A program made the translations under genes and the position numbers. Under the pieces are notes generated by a model, which saw only the letters and a list, made by a program, of their open reading frames with translations, had not been told where the DNA came from and searched no databases. Of a stretch of 64,000 bases of DNA, positions 52,440 through 63,073 are shown in pieces. The DNA is from Prochlorococcus sp. AG-355-G23. GTDB lineage: Bacteria; Cyanobacteriota; Cyanobacteriia; PCC-6307; Cyanobiaceae. The stretch covers positions 1 to 64,000 of the forward strand of contig QCDK01000005.1 of the NCBI GenBank assembly GCA_003278765.1, read 5' to 3'. The first letter of the stretch is position 1. The number at the start of each line of letters is the position of its first letter.

Positions 52440-53484
52440 GAGACAACTTTTTTAAAATTATCATAGCGTCTTCTTTAGGATCTTCAGAATTCATTAATTC
52501 CGAAACTATGGCAATTTTTTTAAACCCATTTCTTTTTAAATAAGAAATATTATTTAACTTGATTCCTCCTATTGCAAACCAAGGAATATTTAAATCCTTT
52601 GTTAATGTTTTGATATTTTCGATACCTAAAGGTATTTTATTCTTTTTTGTCGCAGTTTCAAATACTGGCCCTATTCCTATGTAATCACAACCCTCTTTAA
52701 GAGCATTTGAAATATCAATTGCATTATTTGCACTAATACCGAGAATTTTTGAATATCCTAATAGTTTTCTCGCGGTTTTTAAATCTAAATCGTCTTGACC
52801 AAGATGAATCCCATCAGCGTTAGATGCCAGAGCTATATCAACTCTATCGTTAACGATAAACAAAGAATTATATCTTTTACATAGATTTTTAATCTGAATT
52901 GCTTCTTGAAGATGATCTTGATCAGTTCCCGTTTTAAATCTATGTTGAATAATTCTTACTCCAGAAATTAAAATCTCTTCTAATATTTCCAATAAATTGT
53001 CTTTTTGATCTGTGATTACATATAAGTCATTATCTTTTAATATTTCCTCCGACTTCTTAAACTTGCTATAACTCAATAAGTCAATTTCAATAGTATAAAT
53101 TTCATATCTAATTTCAGAAGCGATTTTTGAAAGCTTATGATTCTGCAGCCTTGAAAATTCTTCTATGACTCGTAATGCTTCTTGAACTCTGGCTGAATTA
53201 GAACTTATAATTTGCTCAGAAGTTTTTTTGTTGAATTGCTCTTGATGAGTCAATCCTTTACACTTGTCTTCAATGTGATTTCTTGATTGTTTATAAACTT
53301 CTAAATGATTTTTTCCTAAAATTTGTCTAAAATTTTTAATCTTTTCAACATATTTTTCTTCGCCTAGGCCAAATCTAGCCCAATCCTCTAATACTCTTAG
53401 TCCTTCTCTGGCTCTATCTAAATTAGCGTCAATAATTTGATAAATTCTTAAATCTTCAGCGTCTTTAGTATTGGGATTCAGCAT
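52429..53484 (-). CDS. thiE: thiamine-phosphate synthase, extended cyanobacterial form
   Basis: The 351-aa protein has an N-terminal helical domain of about 140 residues (RIYQIIDANLDRAREGLRVLEDWARF...) found in cyanobacterial ThiE. A TIM-barrel ThiE domain follows: YVITDQKDNLLEILEEIL, IIQHRFKTGTDQ, FIVNDRVDIALASNADGIHLGQDDLD (about 216-241), and GIGPVFETATK. It joins the pyrimidine and thiazole halves of thiamine. It is followed by thiS and lies 8 nt after ribF. Confidence 0.94.
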   Translation of the reverse strand: MLNPNTKDAEDLRIYQIIDANLDRAREGLRVLEDWARFGLGEEKYVEKIKNFRQILGKNHLEVYKQSRNHIEDKCKGLTHQEQFNKKTSEQIISSNSARVQEALRVIEEFSRLQNHKLSKIASEIRYEIYTIEIDLLSYSKFKKSEEILKDNDLYVITDQKDNLLEILEEILISGVRIIQHRFKTGTDQDHLQEAIQIKNLCKRYNSLFIVNDRVDIALASNADGIHLGQDDLDLKTARKLLGYSKILGISANNAIDISNALKEGCDYIGIGPVFETATKKNKIPLGIENIKTLTKDLNIPWFAIGGIKLNNISYLKRNGFKKIAIVSELMNSEDPKEDAMIILKKLSHEN

Positions 53485-53491
53485 TTGTAAT

Positions 53492-54415
53492 TTATTTTTT
53501 GTAGTTTTTAAAAATTTTCAGAGCATTATCTCTATCTTTTTTGATTTGATTAGAAAGTTGATCTATATTTTTGAACTTGATTTGAGATCTAAGTTTTTCA
53601 ACTGGTTCAACAGATAGATTTAAACCATATAGATCGATATCTTTATTTATTAAATGAACTTCAACTGCAGATGGCAATAAAGGATTTATTGTTGGTTGAG
53701 AGCCAAGATTCATAACAGATTCAATTTTTTTGTTGGAATTTTCTATGGTTGTCCAAGATGCGTAAACTCCTTCTCCAGGTAAAAATTTTCTGCCATCTAT
53801 TTCAAGATTTGCAGTAGGCCATCCTATACTTTTTCCAATTCCTTTACCTTTAACAACCTTTCCATTAAAACTATAAGGCCTATTAAGAATTTTGAAAGCA
53901 TTTTTCAGATCACTTTTCTCTAATAGATCTCTTATTCTACTGCTGCTGATTCTACCTTCCTTGTCTTCTAAAATTGGAATAATTTTTAGTTTGATATCCG
54001 TATCCTTTATCATATTTTTAATTGTATTTATATCTCCACTTCTTCTGTAACCAAATTTGAAATTAGCACCTACAGAAATGTTTTTTGCTTGTAGTTGATT
54101 TATCAAAATATCTCTTACGAATCTGTCCGCACTTAATTTGGATAGTTCCATATCAAAAGGAATCAGAACTAATTGTTCAATCCCCAAATCTTCAAGAACA
54201 GATAGTTTTTCATTAGGGAGATCAAGTCTAAGACGCATCTCTTTGTAAAGAACTTCTCGGGGATGAGGCCAGAAGCTTGCAATTGTTGGAGTATATTGAT
54301 TTTCTTCAACTACACTTTTTATTAATTGTCTGTGGCCAGCATGAAGGCCATCAAAACTTCCAATACCTATTGAGGTAGGACTCTTAACTTCAGATGGCGA
54401 TATTAAAGAGATCAA
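53492..54415 (-). CDS. ribF: bifunctional riboflavin kinase / FAD synthetase
   Basis: The 307-aa protein makes FMN and FAD. N-terminal adenylyltransferase: GIGSFDGLHAGHRQLI (about 17-32), ISSSRIRDLLE; C-terminal kinase: VVKGKGIGKSIGWPTANLEI (about 187-206) and PGEGVYASW, with VMNLGSQPT. ribD at 59976 supplies the same pathway. First gene of ribF-thiE-thiS. Confidence 0.95.
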   Translation of the reverse strand: MISLISPSEVKSPTSIGIGSFDGLHAGHRQLIKSVVEENQYTPTIASFWPHPREVLYKEMRLRLDLPNEKLSVLEDLGIEQLVLIPFDMELSKLSADRFVRDILINQLQAKNISVGANFKFGYRRSGDINTIKNMIKDTDIKLKIIPILEDKEGRISSSRIRDLLEKSDLKNAFKILNRPYSFNGKVVKGKGIGKSIGWPTANLEIDGRKFLPGEGVYASWTTIENSNKKIESVMNLGSQPTINPLLPSAVEVHLINKDIDLYGLNLSVEPVEKLRSQIKFKNIDQLSNQIKKDRDNALKIFKNYKK

Positions 54416-54483
54416 AAGATTACGTGCAATTTTATGATTTTAATGGCAAATTTGGATTGATTATAGTTTATTCAATCAAATGA

Positions 54484-55017
54484 ATGTCTGACAAAATGGA
54501 TTTTCAGTCCCTTTCATTTGGCATGCGGCGCATTGGATGGATACGCTTTTGGGTTCAATCCATTTTAGGTGTTGTTGTTGCAGCTGTTTTGCTTTTTTCA
54601 AATGTTGTAAATAACAGCGAAGGACAGCTTGGTTTAGCGCCTGGTCTATCACTTACAACAATATCTCTGATTTTACTACTTTTTAGTCTTTGGCAAGGGT
54701 GGTTAATAGTTAGAACAGGAAGAGCAATCGCAAGCAACGCAAGACCCTCAAGAGGACAAACCAGTAAATTGATAAAACGAGGACTAATAGTTGATTTGTT
54801 TGGAATTTTGTTTGGATTAATTGGATATCAAGCACTTATGGGAGCCTTATTTATACAAGCATCATCTCAAACAACTGGACAATTGATAACAGCGACATCT
54901 GATATCCCAATTACTGGTCTTGAAATATTATCAGTTCTCAGTAACACACAAGTTATCGCTGCTCATTTTTTTGGACTTTGCTTTTCGTTATGGCTTTTAA
55001 GAAGGATTTACAAATGA
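54484..55017 (+). CDS. DUF3611 family membrane protein
   Basis: The 177-aa protein has four hydrophobic segments and the conserved start [27 protein letters not shown]. From memory this matches DUF3611, a family confined to cyanobacteria and chloroplasts, with no proven function. It is divergent from ribF (68-nt spacer) and converges with surE, overlapping by 21 nt. Confidence 0.82.
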   Translation: MSDKMDFQSLSFGMRRIGWIRFWVQSILGVVVAAVLLFSNVVNNSEGQLGLAPGLSLTTISLILLLFSLWQGWLIVRTGRAIASNARPSRGQTSKLIKRGLIVDLFGILFGLIGYQALMGALFIQASSQTTGQLITATSDIPITGLEILSVLSNTQVIAAHFFGLCFSLWLLRRIYK

Positions 55018-55806
55018 ATTATCAATATTAGGTAAGTCATCTAAATTACCTCTCCAAAATAAATCTGGTTCTACAGGTGTGAGAGATATTTTATTTTCTT
55101 GTATTTGAGATACATCGCTAGGCCAATTCTTAGGACCGTAACCTTTCGATTTAAGATCTAAAACAACTTCACCTGCTAACCAATAATAATCATCACCCCT
55201 CGGGTCTTCCCTTTTGGAAAATTGATTTTTATATTTTCTTACCGATAATCTTGTCCAGGATAATTCTTTTATCTTGTTTTTTTCGCATGGGGGTATGTTC
55301 AAATTTAATAAAAGTGAAGCTGGCCAACTATCGTTAATTGCTTGTTCAGCAATATTCATTGCAATTTCTCCAGCAAATTCAAAATTCTTCCATTTAAAAC
55401 TAGCAACACTTATTGCCATGGAAGGAACATTTTCTAAAGTGCCTTCCATAGCTGCGGCGACTGTGCCTGAACAAAAAATATCTGTCCCTAAATTGGGTCC
55501 GTGATTTATTCCAGATAGTACCAGATCAGGTTTATGATCCAAGAGTTCAGATAATGCTAATTTGACACAATCAGCAGGTGTGCCGGAACATCCCCAAGCT
55601 TCAATTCCTTGTCCAAATAACTCGTCAGCTTTTTCCACTCTTAATGGGGATAGTAAAGTAAGCCCATGACCAGTAGCTGATCTTTCTTGATCAGGACATA
55701 CTACTTTTACCTTGTGTCCTCTTTTTTGGGCTGATTTTGCTAATGCTCTTATTCCCGCTGCGAAAACACCATCATCATTGCTAATTAATATGTTTAACGG
55801 TTTCAT
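54997..55806 (-). CDS. surE: 5'-nucleotidase SurE
   Basis: A 269-aa metal-dependent nucleotide phosphatase. [18 protein letters not shown] (about 5-22, metal Asp pair), [15 protein letters not shown] (Ser), and [27 protein letters not shown] (about 96-122, metal Asn) are intact. Length is normal. It converges on the DUF3611 gene with a 21-nt overlap and is divergent from pheS. Confidence 0.96.
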   Translation of the reverse strand: MKPLNILISNDDGVFAAGIRALAKSAQKRGHKVKVVCPDQERSATGHGLTLLSPLRVEKADELFGQGIEAWGCSGTPADCVKLALSELLDHKPDLVLSGINHGPNLGTDIFCSGTVAAAMEGTLENVPSMAISVASFKWKNFEFAGEIAMNIAEQAINDSWPASLLLNLNIPPCEKNKIKELSWTRLSVRKYKNQFSKREDPRGDDYYWLAGEVVLDLKSKGYGPKNWPSDVSQIQENKISLTPVEPDLFWRGNLDDLPNIDNSFVNPS

Positions 55807-55874
55807 TAATCAAGAAATTTTATTTATGGACGATATTTAAGTAAGATAAAGCAATACTTATTTTTACTATATCA

Positions 55875-56882
55875 GTGAGTCAAATTGAATCATTAAGTCA
55901 AATTGAGGAAAAACTAAATAATCTTTCTCTAGCAGCAAAAAAAAATATAGATAATTCTTTTACTCATGAAGAACTGGATCAATTGAGAGTTTCCTTGCTA
56001 GGGAAAAAAGGTGATTTATCAATTATTTTGAAAACAATGGGTCAATTATCTGCTACTGATAGACCAATTATTGGCCAGAAGGCAAATTTAATAAAGATAA
56101 ATTTGCAAGAACTAATAACTGAAAAAAAAAATAAACTAAACAGCGAAGCCTTAGATAAAAAGATTAAAAAAGAAAAAATTGATGTAACTATTCCTTCAAT
56201 TGGAACACCACCTGGGAATAAACATCCTTTGATTTCAACTCAAGACGAAATAATAGATATCTTTTGTGGTTTAGGATACTCAGTTGAAAGTGGCCCTGAA
56301 ATAGAAACTGATTTTTATAATTTTGAATCTCTCAACATACCCAAAAATCATCCAGCAAGAGATATGCAGGATACTTTTTACTTAGATGAAAATCGACTTT
56401 TAAGGACCCATACTTCTCCTGTTCAGATAAGATACTTAGAGAAGAATCCTCCTCCAGTAAGAATTATCGCTCCCGGGAGAGTATATAGGAGAGATGCAGT
56501 AGATGCTACTCATTCTCCTGTATTTAATCAGGTTGAGGTTTTATGTATCGATCAAGATATTAATTTTAGTCATTTAAGAGGAACAGTTCTTACATTTTTA
56601 AAGACCTTTTTTGGAGATATCCCTGTAAGATTTAGAGCTAGTTATTTCCCCTTTACTGAACCCTCAGCAGAAGTAGACGTCCAGTGGAAAGGTAAATGGT
56701 TAGAAGTAATGGGTTGCGGAATGGTTGATCCAAAGGTCTTAGAAAAATTAGGAATAGATTCTGAGAAATGGACTGGTTTTGCAGCAGGATTAGGAGTTGA
56801 GAGATTTTGTATGGTGAGACATCAGATCGACGACATCAGAAAATTTTATACAAATGATATTAGATTCTTAGAACAGTTCTAA
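55875..56882 (+). CDS. pheS: phenylalanyl-tRNA synthetase alpha subunit
   Basis: The 335-aa catalytic subunit has an N-terminal coiled-coil tRNA-binding arm (about 1-90), then the class II core: motif 2 [26 protein letters not shown] (about 195-220), [28 protein letters not shown] and motif 3 [24 protein letters not shown] start. pheT is not in this window. A hairpin and T tract directly follow. Confidence 0.97.
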   Translation: MSQIESLSQIEEKLNNLSLAAKKNIDNSFTHEELDQLRVSLLGKKGDLSIILKTMGQLSATDRPIIGQKANLIKINLQELITEKKNKLNSEALDKKIKKEKIDVTIPSIGTPPGNKHPLISTQDEIIDIFCGLGYSVESGPEIETDFYNFESLNIPKNHPARDMQDTFYLDENRLLRTHTSPVQIRYLEKNPPPVRIIAPGRVYRRDAVDATHSPVFNQVEVLCIDQDINFSHLRGTVLTFLKTFFGDIPVRFRASYFPFTEPSAEVDVQWKGKWLEVMGCGMVDPKVLEKLGIDSEKWTGFAAGLGVERFCMVRHQIDDIRKFYTNDIRFLEQF

Positions 56883-56902
56883 TGGTATTTAATTTTTAAA
56901 TT

Positions 56903-56951
56903 AGGATTGTCCAACAAATTAGTTTAAGATAGTCCTAGTTTTAATTTTTTT
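56903..56951 (+). terminator. terminator or attenuator between pheS and nadK
   Basis: AGGATTGTC (56903-56911) pairs with GATAGTCCT (56928-56936), nine pairs including two G-U, followed by a tract rich in T ending at 56951. The nadK start codon is at 56954, so the T tract touches the next gene. Confidence 0.6.
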
Positions 56952-56953
56952 GA

Positions 56954-57862
56954 TTGGTACGTAAAGCAGGACTAATTGTTAATGATGGAAAGGAACTAGC
57001 TGTACAAACTGCAACTTCTGTTCAAAAAAAATTGGAAAAATCTAATTTTGAAGTTGTAAGAGTTAGTAGCTCTGGAGGGATGGTTGGTTTCGCAAATCCT
57101 GATCAACATGTTCGTCCTTTGGGATATAAGAATTGTGTCCCTGAGGGGTTTGATTCATCAATGGAATTTGCAATTGTTCTTGGCGGAGACGGGACCGTAC
57201 TTTCTGCTGCAAGGCAAACGGCACCTGCTAAAATTCCAATTCTTACAATAAATACTGGTCATTTAGGATTTCTTGCGGAAGCTTACTTATCTAACATAGA
57301 GGAGGCTTTAGATAAAATAATTGATGGAAATTGGGATATTGAAGAAAGAACTTGCTTTATTATTAGTGTAATGAGGAATGATCAGAGGAGATGGGAGTCT
57401 CTTTGCCTTAATGAGATGGCTCTTCATAGAGAACCTCTAACAAGTATGTGTCACTTTGAAATTTCTATAGGTCGACATGCTCCTGTGGATATTTCAGCAG
57501 ATGGAGTAATTTTATCTACACCAACTGGTTCTACCGCCTATTCTCTAAGTGCTGGAGGACCAGTTATCACACCTGATTGTCCAGTCGTGCAATTAACTCC
57601 AATTGCTCCACATTCATTGGCATCTAGGGCATTGGTTTTTAATGATTCAGAGCCAGTAACTGTTTTTCCCGCAACTCCTGAAAGGTTAGTAATGGTTGTT
57701 GATGGCAATGCTGGTTGTTATGTTTGGCCTGAAGATAGGGTTTTGATAAGAAAAAGTGAACACTCAGTTAAATTTATTAGACTTGAAGAACACGAATTTT
57801 TCCAAGTTTTAAGAAATAAACTTGGTTGGGGTTTACCCCATGTGGCTAAACCTGATAAATAA
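56954..57862 (+). CDS. nadK: NAD kinase
   Basis: The 302-aa enzyme phosphorylates NAD to [17 protein letters not shown] (about 76-88), [15 protein letters not shown] (about 95-109) and [23 protein letters not shown] (about 186-208) are diagnostic. The TTG start gives [16 protein letters not shown], the expected N-terminus. The start codon lies 3 nt after a terminator-like hairpin, so nadK is either transcribed from an unusually placed promoter or controlled by read-through. Confidence 0.95.
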   Translation: MVRKAGLIVNDGKELAVQTATSVQKKLEKSNFEVVRVSSSGGMVGFANPDQHVRPLGYKNCVPEGFDSSMEFAIVLGGDGTVLSAARQTAPAKIPILTINTGHLGFLAEAYLSNIEEALDKIIDGNWDIEERTCFIISVMRNDQRRWESLCLNEMALHREPLTSMCHFEISIGRHAPVDISADGVILSTPTGSTAYSLSAGGPVITPDCPVVQLTPIAPHSLASRALVFNDSEPVTVFPATPERLVMVVDGNAGCYVWPEDRVLIRKSEHSVKFIRLEEHEFFQVLRNKLGWGLPHVAKPDK

Positions 57863-57875
57863 CAATTACTTAAAT

Positions 57876-59150
57876 TTATTTTTCCCCTTTTAATAGAAAA
57901 ACAGGATTATTTGGTTCTAGTCTCATTCCCTCTGCAATACTTAAGCTTTTATAGGTCTGAATTAAATTTAAATTTGTTTTGAAATTTTTATCTTCTAATT
58001 CCTCTTTCAATTCTTTAATAGTTTGAATATTAATTATTGGGATAACGATAATGTCTCCAATAGCCATATCTTGAGCAAGTTTATTAATAATATGGAGTTT
58101 AGTTTTTTTATCACATCCTCCAATTATTAATCTATTAGGTTTTTCTAGAGAACTTAAATTATTCATATTCAAGGTATAATTTATGTCTTCCTCAAAAATA
58201 AATTTTGGTTTGACGTCAAGTCTCTTCGAGTTTTCAAGTATTAATTCTTTTGAGCCAATCCTTTTATCGATACAAAATAAATCCAAATTAGGCCTTAACT
58301 TTAGTGCCTCTAAACCAATTGACCCGCATCCAGCTCCTATATCCCAGATGACACCATTTCTTGGAAGCTCTAAAGCAGCTAATATTTGAACGCGAATCTC
58401 CCTTTTAGTAAATAAGTTTGGTCTATCATCAAAAGTCTTAAAAATATGGTCACTGATTCCGAAAAGAGGAAGATTATTATTTGAGTAATTTTTCTTTGTT
58501 TTTTTAAGAACAACAATGTTCAAACTTGATATGTCAGATGGAAATGATTCTTTAAGATTTAATTTTCTTATCTTTTCATTCTTGAAACCAATCTCTTCAC
58601 AGAGCCAAAAATCATAGAAGTCAATGAGATTTAATTCTGATAAGTTTTTTTTGATTATTTCTAAACTTTTGTTATTTGGATCGGTAATAATAGCCAAACT
58701 AGAAGGCCTTTTTTTAAGGGCTTCTACTAACCTATTCGAATCTCTGCCGTGAATACTCACATTAACAGTATCTTGCCATGGGATTTTTAATTTACTAAAT
58801 GCTAATTGAATGCAAGTATTTGAAGGGTGGAAAATTAATTCATCTTTTGAAAAATTTTCTAATATTATTCTCCCAATGCCAAACCAAAGTGGATCTCCTC
58901 TTGAAATTAAAATAACATCAGTTTTTTGTGATCTAAGCCAGTTAAGAAGTTCCTTATTACTGTTGCTCGAAAAAAATAATTTCTTTTTTTTTAAACCATT
59001 TTCGCTCCATGATTTTATTTCTTCAAAATATGAATTTGGAACTGCAATTGAAACTGTTTCTTGAAATAGATTTTGTAATTTTAAAGATAGATCCTCAAAC
59101 TTATAAGAATTAATACCTACTACATGAATTTTTCTTTTTTTTTCAGTCAT
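57876..59150 (-). CDS. cobL: precorrin-6Y C5,15-methyltransferase (CbiE-CbiT fusion)
   Basis: A 424-aa fusion. The N-terminal about 200 residues are a tetrapyrrole methylase fold (VVGINSY..., VILISRGDPLWFGIGR). The C-terminal domain is a Rossmann methyltransferase/decarboxylase with GVIWDIGAGCGSIGLEAL (about 260-277). It methylates C5 and C15 and decarboxylates precorrin-6Y in corrin synthesis. With cobD (6959) it shows that this organism makes its own corrinoid. Confidence 0.94.
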   Translation of the reverse strand: MTEKKRKIHVVGINSYKFEDLSLKLQNLFQETVSIAVPNSYFEEIKSWSENGLKKKKLFFSSNSNKELLNWLRSQKTDVILISRGDPLWFGIGRIILENFSKDELIFHPSNTCIQLAFSKLKIPWQDTVNVSIHGRDSNRLVEALKKRPSSLAIITDPNNKSLEIIKKNLSELNLIDFYDFWLCEEIGFKNEKIRKLNLKESFPSDISSLNIVVLKKTKKNYSNNNLPLFGISDHIFKTFDDRPNLFTKREIRVQILAALELPRNGVIWDIGAGCGSIGLEALKLRPNLDLFCIDKRIGSKELILENSKRLDVKPKFIFEEDINYTLNMNNLSSLEKPNRLIIGGCDKKTKLHIINKLAQDMAIGDIIVIPIINIQTIKELKEELEDKNFKTNLNLIQTYKSLSIAEGMRLEPNNPVFLLKGEK

Positions 59151-59203
59151 GAATATTTAATTAAAAGAAACTTTTCTATTTGAATGTTTAATTAAATTAT
59201 CTT

Positions 59204-59485
59204 ATGATTGTTCGAGCTTTCATAATAAATCAATTGTCTGAAAGAAGAAAGAGATTACATGATTTATTATTAACTTTAATAAATAAAGATAGTGAATTTG
59301 AGTTTATTGAAGAAGATTCTAAGGATTTGACATCTAGCTATTCTGAAAAAGACACTTTGAATTTATCTCGAGTTATAGAAAAAAATCGTAAAATAATCAA
59401 AAGATACCAAGCTATTGTAAGAACAGCTGTTACTCTTGATGCCCTGATGGATTCTGAAAATGAAGAAAATTACAAAATCAAATAA
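59204..59485 (+). CDS. small helical protein, conserved in picocyanobacteria, unknown function
   Basis: The 93-aa protein is rich in Lys, Glu and Leu and looks largely helical. The end (RYQAIVRTAVTLDALMDSENE) looks structured. No domain known to me. Its last 26 nt overlap the following DUF3122-like gene in another frame, so the pair is probably co-translated. Confidence 0.6.
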   Translation: MIVRAFIINQLSERRKRLHDLLLTLINKDSEFEFIEEDSKDLTSSYSEKDTLNLSRVIEKNRKIIKRYQAIVRTAVTLDALMDSENEENYKIK

Positions 59486-59960
59486 AAATATTTTTTTTAA
59501 AAAAATATTACCTTTACTTTTACTAATATCCTTTATTTTTAACCCATTAACAGCTTCCGCAGAAGTTGCAGAAACAGAAATTAATGGGGAATTAATGAAT
59601 GCTAGCAGTGAGTTCTTAAGAGATTTGGACTTTGAAACTTGGCAATTAGTAGCTTATAAATCACCTTTTTTTGAAGATAAATTGATCTTGAGAGTAATAG
59701 GATATCCAGGAAATCTTAGGATTGATCATCCCACTGACTTGAGGGTTGAATCAGGTAGAAAACAGTGGCTTTTAGATGATAAAACATTACTTAATGTTGA
59801 ATTAGCAAATGATGGTAGACAAGCTGCAGCAGAATTCGATCTTGATGAATTGATTAAAAATTTAGATAAAAATAGACCACTAAGATTATCTTTGTCGGGA
59901 GTTTTTTCTGAGTTACCTGTTCCTCCTTTTGTGGTTAAAGAGTGGAGATCAATAAACTGA
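59460..59960 (+). CDS. DUF3122-like exported protein
   Basis: The 166-aa protein has a basic start and a hydrophobic signal or anchor (about 14-33), with ASAE at the probable cleavage point. The mature domain contains WQLVAYKSPFFEDKLILRVIGYPGNLRIDHPTDLRVE and LRLSLSGVFSELPVPPFVVKEW, which I recall as DUF3122, a cyanobacterial and plastid family of unknown role. It overlaps the previous ORF by 26 nt. Confidence 0.78.
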   Translation: MKKITKSNKNIFFKKILPLLLLISFIFNPLTASAEVAETEINGELMNASSEFLRDLDFETWQLVAYKSPFFEDKLILRVIGYPGNLRIDHPTDLRVESGRKQWLLDDKTLLNVELANDGRQAAAEFDLDELIKNLDKNRPLRLSLSGVFSELPVPPFVVKEWRSIN

Positions 59961-59975
59961 ATTTGATTTTTGGAG

Positions 59976-61070
59976 ATGACTGAAAAAAATGTAAGCCATA
60001 CAAAATGGATGAAAAGGGCAATTTTTTTGGCTTCTTTAGGCAAAAATACAACGAGTCCAAACCCAAGGGTGGGAGCAGTGATACTTGATAAAAATGGAAA
60101 GCTTATTTCAGAAGGGTTTCATTCCAAGGCAGGGATGCCTCATGCAGAGGCAATGGCTTTTAATAATTTAAAAAAAGATGCTAAAGGTGGGTCAATTTAT
60201 GTGAATCTTGAACCTTGTTGCCACCAGGGTAGAACACCTCCATGTGTAGATAAGGTGATATCCTCTGGGATAAAAAGGGCTTATATATCTATTGAAGACC
60301 CTGATGTAAGAGTCGCTGGTAAAGGTATTAAGCTGCTAAAAGAAGCTGGAATACAAGTTCACTTAGGATTATGTAAAAAGGAATCCTTAGATTTAAATAA
60401 GGCTTTCATTCATAGGAATATTACTAGGAAGTCATATGGTGTTTTTAAATGGGCAATGAGTATTGACGGAAGAATAGCTTTAAAAAATGGAAAAAGTAAA
60501 TGGATTACTAATGAAGAATCAAGAGCACTAGTACACTCTTTTAGAGCAGAATTTGATGCAATAATCATTGGTGGAAACACGTTAAGAAGAGATAATCCTC
60601 TCTTAACTACTAGAGGTTTTAAAAATCCTGAGCCTTTGCGGGTTGTGTTTACAAAAAGTTTAGACCTGCCAACAAAATCTAATCTTTGGGATTGTAATAA
60701 GGCAAAAACATTAATTATTTATGATTCTTCAACAGCAAATGAAAACTACCTCACTAGGATTCCAAAGTCTGTTGAAGTTGAAAAGGTATCATCAGATAAT
60801 CCAGAGTTAATTTCAAAAATACTTGCTAAAAGGGGATGTAATAATGTTTTGTGGGAATGTGGCCCTCGATTGGCTACTTCCGCTATTAAATCTAATTGTA
60901 TTCAGGAAATTATAACTTTTATTGCTCCAAAAATATTAGGCGGAGAAAACAGTATGAATCCCCTTGGGGATTTTGAGTTTGGAGAAATGCATGAAATTAT
61001 TAAATTAAGAGAATCTCAGCTTAGTTTGATTGGCGATGATATATGCGTTAAGAGTTTATTCAAAAATTAA
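59976..61070 (+). CDS. ribD: bifunctional riboflavin deaminase / reductase
   Basis: The 364-aa enzyme performs two steps of riboflavin synthesis. N-terminal deaminase: GMPHAEAMAF (about 47-56, zinc His and catalytic Glu) and EPCCHQGRTPPCVDKVI (zinc Cys pair). C-terminal reductase: FKWAMSIDGRIAL, IIGGNTLRRDNPLLTTR and ECGPRLATS. The frame is open two codons upstream (TTG), but ATG at 59976 is preferred. It lies 15 nt after the DUF3122 gene. Confidence 0.95.
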   Translation: MTEKNVSHTKWMKRAIFLASLGKNTTSPNPRVGAVILDKNGKLISEGFHSKAGMPHAEAMAFNNLKKDAKGGSIYVNLEPCCHQGRTPPCVDKVISSGIKRAYISIEDPDVRVAGKGIKLLKEAGIQVHLGLCKKESLDLNKAFIHRNITRKSYGVFKWAMSIDGRIALKNGKSKWITNEESRALVHSFRAEFDAIIIGGNTLRRDNPLLTTRGFKNPEPLRVVFTKSLDLPTKSNLWDCNKAKTLIIYDSSTANENYLTRIPKSVEVEKVSSDNPELISKILAKRGCNNVLWECGPRLATSAIKSNCIQEIITFIAPKILGGENSMNPLGDFEFGEMHEIIKLRESQLSLIGDDICVKSLFKN

Positions 61071-61087
61071 TTTTTAAGATACTTATT

Positions 61088-61117
61088 TGGGTTAAAGTAC
61101 CGTACGGTTCTTACCCA
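61088..61117. promoter_or_regulatory. imperfect palindrome around ACCGTACGGT upstream of ftsH
   Basis: A perfect 10-bp palindrome ACCGTACGGT (61099-61108) lies inside a longer inverted pattern, TGGGT (61088-61092) with ACCCA (61113-61117). It is conspicuously GC-rich for this genome, lies in the 112-nt ribD-ftsH gap and is not followed by a T tract on the coding strand. An operator is the simplest reading. Confidence 0.45.
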
Positions 61118-61182
61118 AAAAAAATAATACAGATACGGAAACTATTGGTTTAGTTTATAATGAATTCAAATTTCCCACAATT

Positions 61183-63045
61183 ATGCCAATAAGACAAGAC
61201 GATAATCAACCTAATAGAAGATTTGGAATTGTAAATATCATATTGATAGGAGTTGGAGCACTGCTTTTGTTTAGTAGCCTTTTCCCTAATCAAAATATGC
61301 AAATCCCTAGAGTTCCTTACTCGTTATTTATTGATCAAGTTAATGATGGAGAGGTAAAGAGAGCATATATTACCCAAGAACAAATCAGATATGAGTTAAA
61401 TGGAGCTGAAGAGGGTGCACCTTCAGTGTTAGCAACTACCCCAATTTTTGATATGGATCTGCCCCAAAGGTTAGAAAGTAAAGGGGTGGAATTTGCTGCT
61501 GCTCCTCCGAAGAAACCTAATTTCTTCTCAACTATATTGAGCTGGGTTGTACCTCCTTTGATTTTTATCCTTGTCTTACAATTTTTCGCTAGAAGAAGTA
61601 TGGGTGGAGGAGGTGCTCAAGGCGCATTAAGTTTTACTAAAAGTAAAGCAAAAGTTTACGTCCCCGATGATGAATCAAAAGTAACGTTCGCTGATGTAGC
61701 TGGAGTTGATGAAGCTAAGGATGAATTAACAGAAATAGTTGATTTTCTAAAAAAACCTGAAAGATACACAGACATCGGTGCGCGAATACCAAAAGGGGTA
61801 CTTCTTGTAGGACCTCCAGGAACAGGTAAAACTCTTCTTTCAAAGGCAGTTGCAGGTGAAGCGGAAGTTCCTTTTTTCATTATTTCAGGTTCTGAATTTG
61901 TTGAACTTTTTGTAGGTGCGGGTGCAGCAAGAGTTAGGGATCTTTTTGAACAGGCCAAGAAAAAAGCTCCATGCATTATTTTTATTGATGAATTGGACGC
62001 TATTGGTAAAAGTCGTTCTGGATCTATGGGAGTCGTTGGTGGCAATGATGAAAGAGAACAAACATTAAATCAACTTCTTACCGAAATGGATGGTTTTGCC
62101 TCTGCAGATAAGCCAGTCATAGTACTTGCTGCTACTAACCAGCCTGAAGTCCTAGATGCCGCTTTATTAAGGCCCGGAAGATTTGATAGGCAAGTATTAG
62201 TTGATAGACCAGATTTGTCGGGTAGAAAAACTATATTGGAGATATATACCAAAAAGGTTAAACTAGCTGATTCAATTGACTTGGACTCTATTGCCCAAGC
62301 TACTAGCGGATTTGCTGGAGCCGATTTAGCTAACATGGTAAATGAGGCTGCTTTACTTGCGGCTAGAGCTAAAAGGAAAAGTGTAGAACAACAAGACTTA
62401 AGCGAAGCTATTGAAAGAGTTGTGGCTGGATTGGAGAAGAAGAGTCGTGTTTTGCAAGATGATGAAAAGAAAGTTGTTGCTTATCACGAAGTTGGTCATG
62501 CCATAGTTGGCCATCTTATGCCTGGTGGTTCAAAAGTTGCTAAAATTTCAATTGTACCTAGAGGTATGAGCGCACTTGGTTATACTCTTCAATTGCCAAC
62601 AGAAGAAAGATTTTTGAATTCTAAAGAGGAATTAAAAGGACAAATAGCTACACTTCTTGGAGGAAGATCAGCAGAAGAGGTCGTTTTTGGAAAGATTACT
62701 ACGGGAGCCTCAAATGATTTACAAAGAGCAACTGATATAGCAGAACAAATGGTTGGTACATTTGGAATGAGCGATATTCTTGGCCCCCTTGCTTATGACA
62801 AACAAGGTGGAGGCCAGTTCTTAGGGAATGGAAACAATCCAAGAAGATCTGTTAGTGATGCTACCGCACAAGCAATAGACAAAGAGGTTAGAGATTTAGT
62901 TGATGATGCACACGAAACAGCACTTAATATTTTGAGGAATAATTTACCTCTTCTTGAATCAATTTCTCAAAAAATTCTCAAAGAAGAAGTTATAGAGGGT
63001 GAAGATCTTAAAACACTTCTAGCAGAAAGTAAAATGCCCGCATAG
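61183..63045 (+). CDS. ftsH: ATP-dependent zinc metalloprotease FtsH
   Basis: The 620-aa membrane protease has two spans (about 15-33 and 115-135), an AAA ATPase domain with Walker A GPPGTGKT (210-217), Walker [12 protein letters not shown] and [12 protein letters not shown], and a zinc protease domain with HEVGH (435-439). It matches the cyanobacterial thylakoid FtsH group that degrades damaged D1 protein. It is preceded by a palindrome-bearing gap and followed 28 nt later by argF. Confidence 0.97.
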   Translation: MPIRQDDNQPNRRFGIVNIILIGVGALLLFSSLFPNQNMQIPRVPYSLFIDQVNDGEVKRAYITQEQIRYELNGAEEGAPSVLATTPIFDMDLPQRLESKGVEFAAAPPKKPNFFSTILSWVVPPLIFILVLQFFARRSMGGGGAQGALSFTKSKAKVYVPDDESKVTFADVAGVDEAKDELTEIVDFLKKPERYTDIGARIPKGVLLVGPPGTGKTLLSKAVAGEAEVPFFIISGSEFVELFVGAGAARVRDLFEQAKKKAPCIIFIDELDAIGKSRSGSMGVVGGNDEREQTLNQLLTEMDGFASADKPVIVLAATNQPEVLDAALLRPGRFDRQVLVDRPDLSGRKTILEIYTKKVKLADSIDLDSIAQATSGFAGADLANMVNEAALLAARAKRKSVEQQDLSEAIERVVAGLEKKSRVLQDDEKKVVAYHEVGHAIVGHLMPGGSKVAKISIVPRGMSALGYTLQLPTEERFLNSKEELKGQIATLLGGRSAEEVVFGKITTGASNDLQRATDIAEQMVGTFGMSDILGPLAYDKQGGGQFLGNGNNPRRSVSDATAQAIDKEVRDLVDDAHETALNILRNNLPLLESISQKILKEEVIEGEDLKTLLAESKMPA

Positions 63046-63073
63046 TAGAATCTAGATATAACTAGAATTATCC

